Shown here piece after piece: positions 63,862 through 64,000 of a stretch of 64,000 nucleotides of DNA. The notes beneath the pieces were generated by a model, which was given only the letters and a program-made list of their open reading frames with translations, ran no database searches and had not been told where the DNA came from. The position numbers and the translations under genes were made by a program. Where the stretch lies: NCBI GenBank assembly GCA_029983675.1, contig JASBYY010000002.1, positions 65,755-129,754 of the forward strand, in the 5' to 3' direction. This DNA is from Bacteroidales bacterium. GTDB taxonomy: Bacteria; Bacteroidota; Bacteroidia; Bacteroidales; F082. The stretch's first letter is position 1. Every line of letters starts with the position of its first letter.

Positions 63862-63880
63862 TTTGAAGAGGTGAAGTAAT
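63862..63880 (+). repeat. Right attachment site (attR)
   Basis: TTTGAAGAGGTGAAGTAAT, 17 of 19 identical to the dnaK 3' end (44886-44904). In the dnaK frame it would encode FEEVK-stop, but an upstream TAG shows it is only the att copy, not a gene. Confidence 0.7.
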
Positions 63881-63910
63881 TACGCTCACAAACGAGCATC
63901 AATAATAAGT

Positions 63911-63943
63911 AAATAGCGGTAAGACAATGTTTTACCGCTATTT
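63911..63943 (+). terminator. Probable native dnaK terminator, displaced 19 kb
   Basis: AAATAGCGGTAA (63911-63922) pairs with TTACCGCTATTT (63932-63943). It lies 30 bp beyond attR, where the original dnaK terminator would be if the element were absent. Confidence 0.65.
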
Positions 63944-63947
63944 ATAT

Positions 63948-64000
63948 CCTAAATTCAACACATAAATGCAACTTTTGCGGAGGCACTGAGTGATACATGA
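63948..64000 (+). mobile_element. Left end of a second IS30-like element (partial)
   Basis: The first 37 of the 53 visible bases match the left end of IS30 at 54072 except for one base (CCTAAATTCAACACATAAATG then CAACTTTT, G for T, CGGAGGCAC). Afterwards it diverges. It is a related but not identical element and runs out of the window. Confidence 0.7.

Larger units (their letters stand above)
44905..63880 (+). mobile_element. Integrated element of about 19 kb carrying a defence island
   Basis: Bounded by the dnaK 3'-end repeat (44886-44904 and 63862-63880), with a tyrosine integrase near the left end and a short direct repeat CATATTTGTAAC near both ends (45030-45041, 63812-63823) that may be integrase arm sites. 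Contents: HTH, integrase, primase-type replication genes, restriction-modification, ClpP-fold protease, Argonaute and membrane protein, DUF6266 protein. No relaxase, type IV coupling protein or conjugation gene was recognised, so it may be an integrative element mobilised by others. Confidence 0.7.

Noticed and set aside
1..64000. CRISPR arrays and tRNA or rRNA genes
   Set aside because: I found no regularly spaced repeats of CRISPR type and no tRNA-like or rRNA-like sequence anywhere in the window. Integration at a tRNA was also considered for the element and not supported.

Overview
The window is a 64-kb piece of a Bacteroidetes chromosome, most likely order Bacteroidales. The evidence is: repeated TAnnTTTG-type -7 promoter elements with no strong Shine-Dalgarno sequences, type IX secretion (T9SS) proteins (C-terminal sorting domains, a PorV/PorQ-family protein, a T9SS plug-domain protein), TonB-dependent receptors with carboxypeptidase-like N-terminal domains, a complete Na+-NQR set, and a DAHP synthase-chorismate mutase fusion of the kind known in Prevotella/Porphyromonas relatives.

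Positions 1-44903 are mostly core chromosome. In order: a T9SS cargo fragment, a TonB receptor, the plug-domain/priA pair, two S41-peptidase genes, a carboxypeptidase-like-domain protein and a small Cys-rich protein (all minus strand). Next come nqrA and nqrBCDEF on the plus strand, split by a 3-kb block of lipoprotein genes that includes a frameshifted HExxH metalloprotease. A 182-bp MITE-like element sits just behind nqrF. Then greA/HIT, a three-gene operon (giant TonB receptor, 1498-aa T9SS protein, PorV/PorQ-like protein), two small lipoproteins, ahcY, a candidate small RNA, DAHP synthase-chorismate mutase, asnS-rpoN-membrane protein, ruvB, tadA and dnaK.

Positions 44905-63880 are an integrated element of about 19 kb. 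It is inserted at the 3' end of dnaK: a 19-bp site containing the last dnaK codons (17 of 19 identical) is repeated at 63862-63880, and a tyrosine integrase gene lies just inside the left end. The left half carries integrase, small HTH proteins and a replication-type module (BT4734-like primase domain, PriCT-2/DUF3987). The right half is a defence island in one orientation: XRE regulator, N4-cytosine-type methylase, NotI-like restriction endonuclease, a ClpP-fold (SDH-type) protease with a coupled small protein, then a small protein, a catalytically inactive-looking prokaryotic Argonaute, and a 772-aa protein with three predicted membrane segments. I recognised no relaxase or conjugation gene.

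The most interesting system is the Argonaute operon (56431-61063): a MID-competent but PIWI-dead Argonaute in tight linkage with a membrane protein of unknown family, which looks like a guide-directed abortive-infection system. An IS30-family element (54072-55215, 4-bp target duplication) has jumped into codon 3-4 of the protease gene. Removing it in silico restores a gene that starts 1 nt after the endonuclease stop. The left end of a second, related IS30 element starts at 63948 and runs out of the window.
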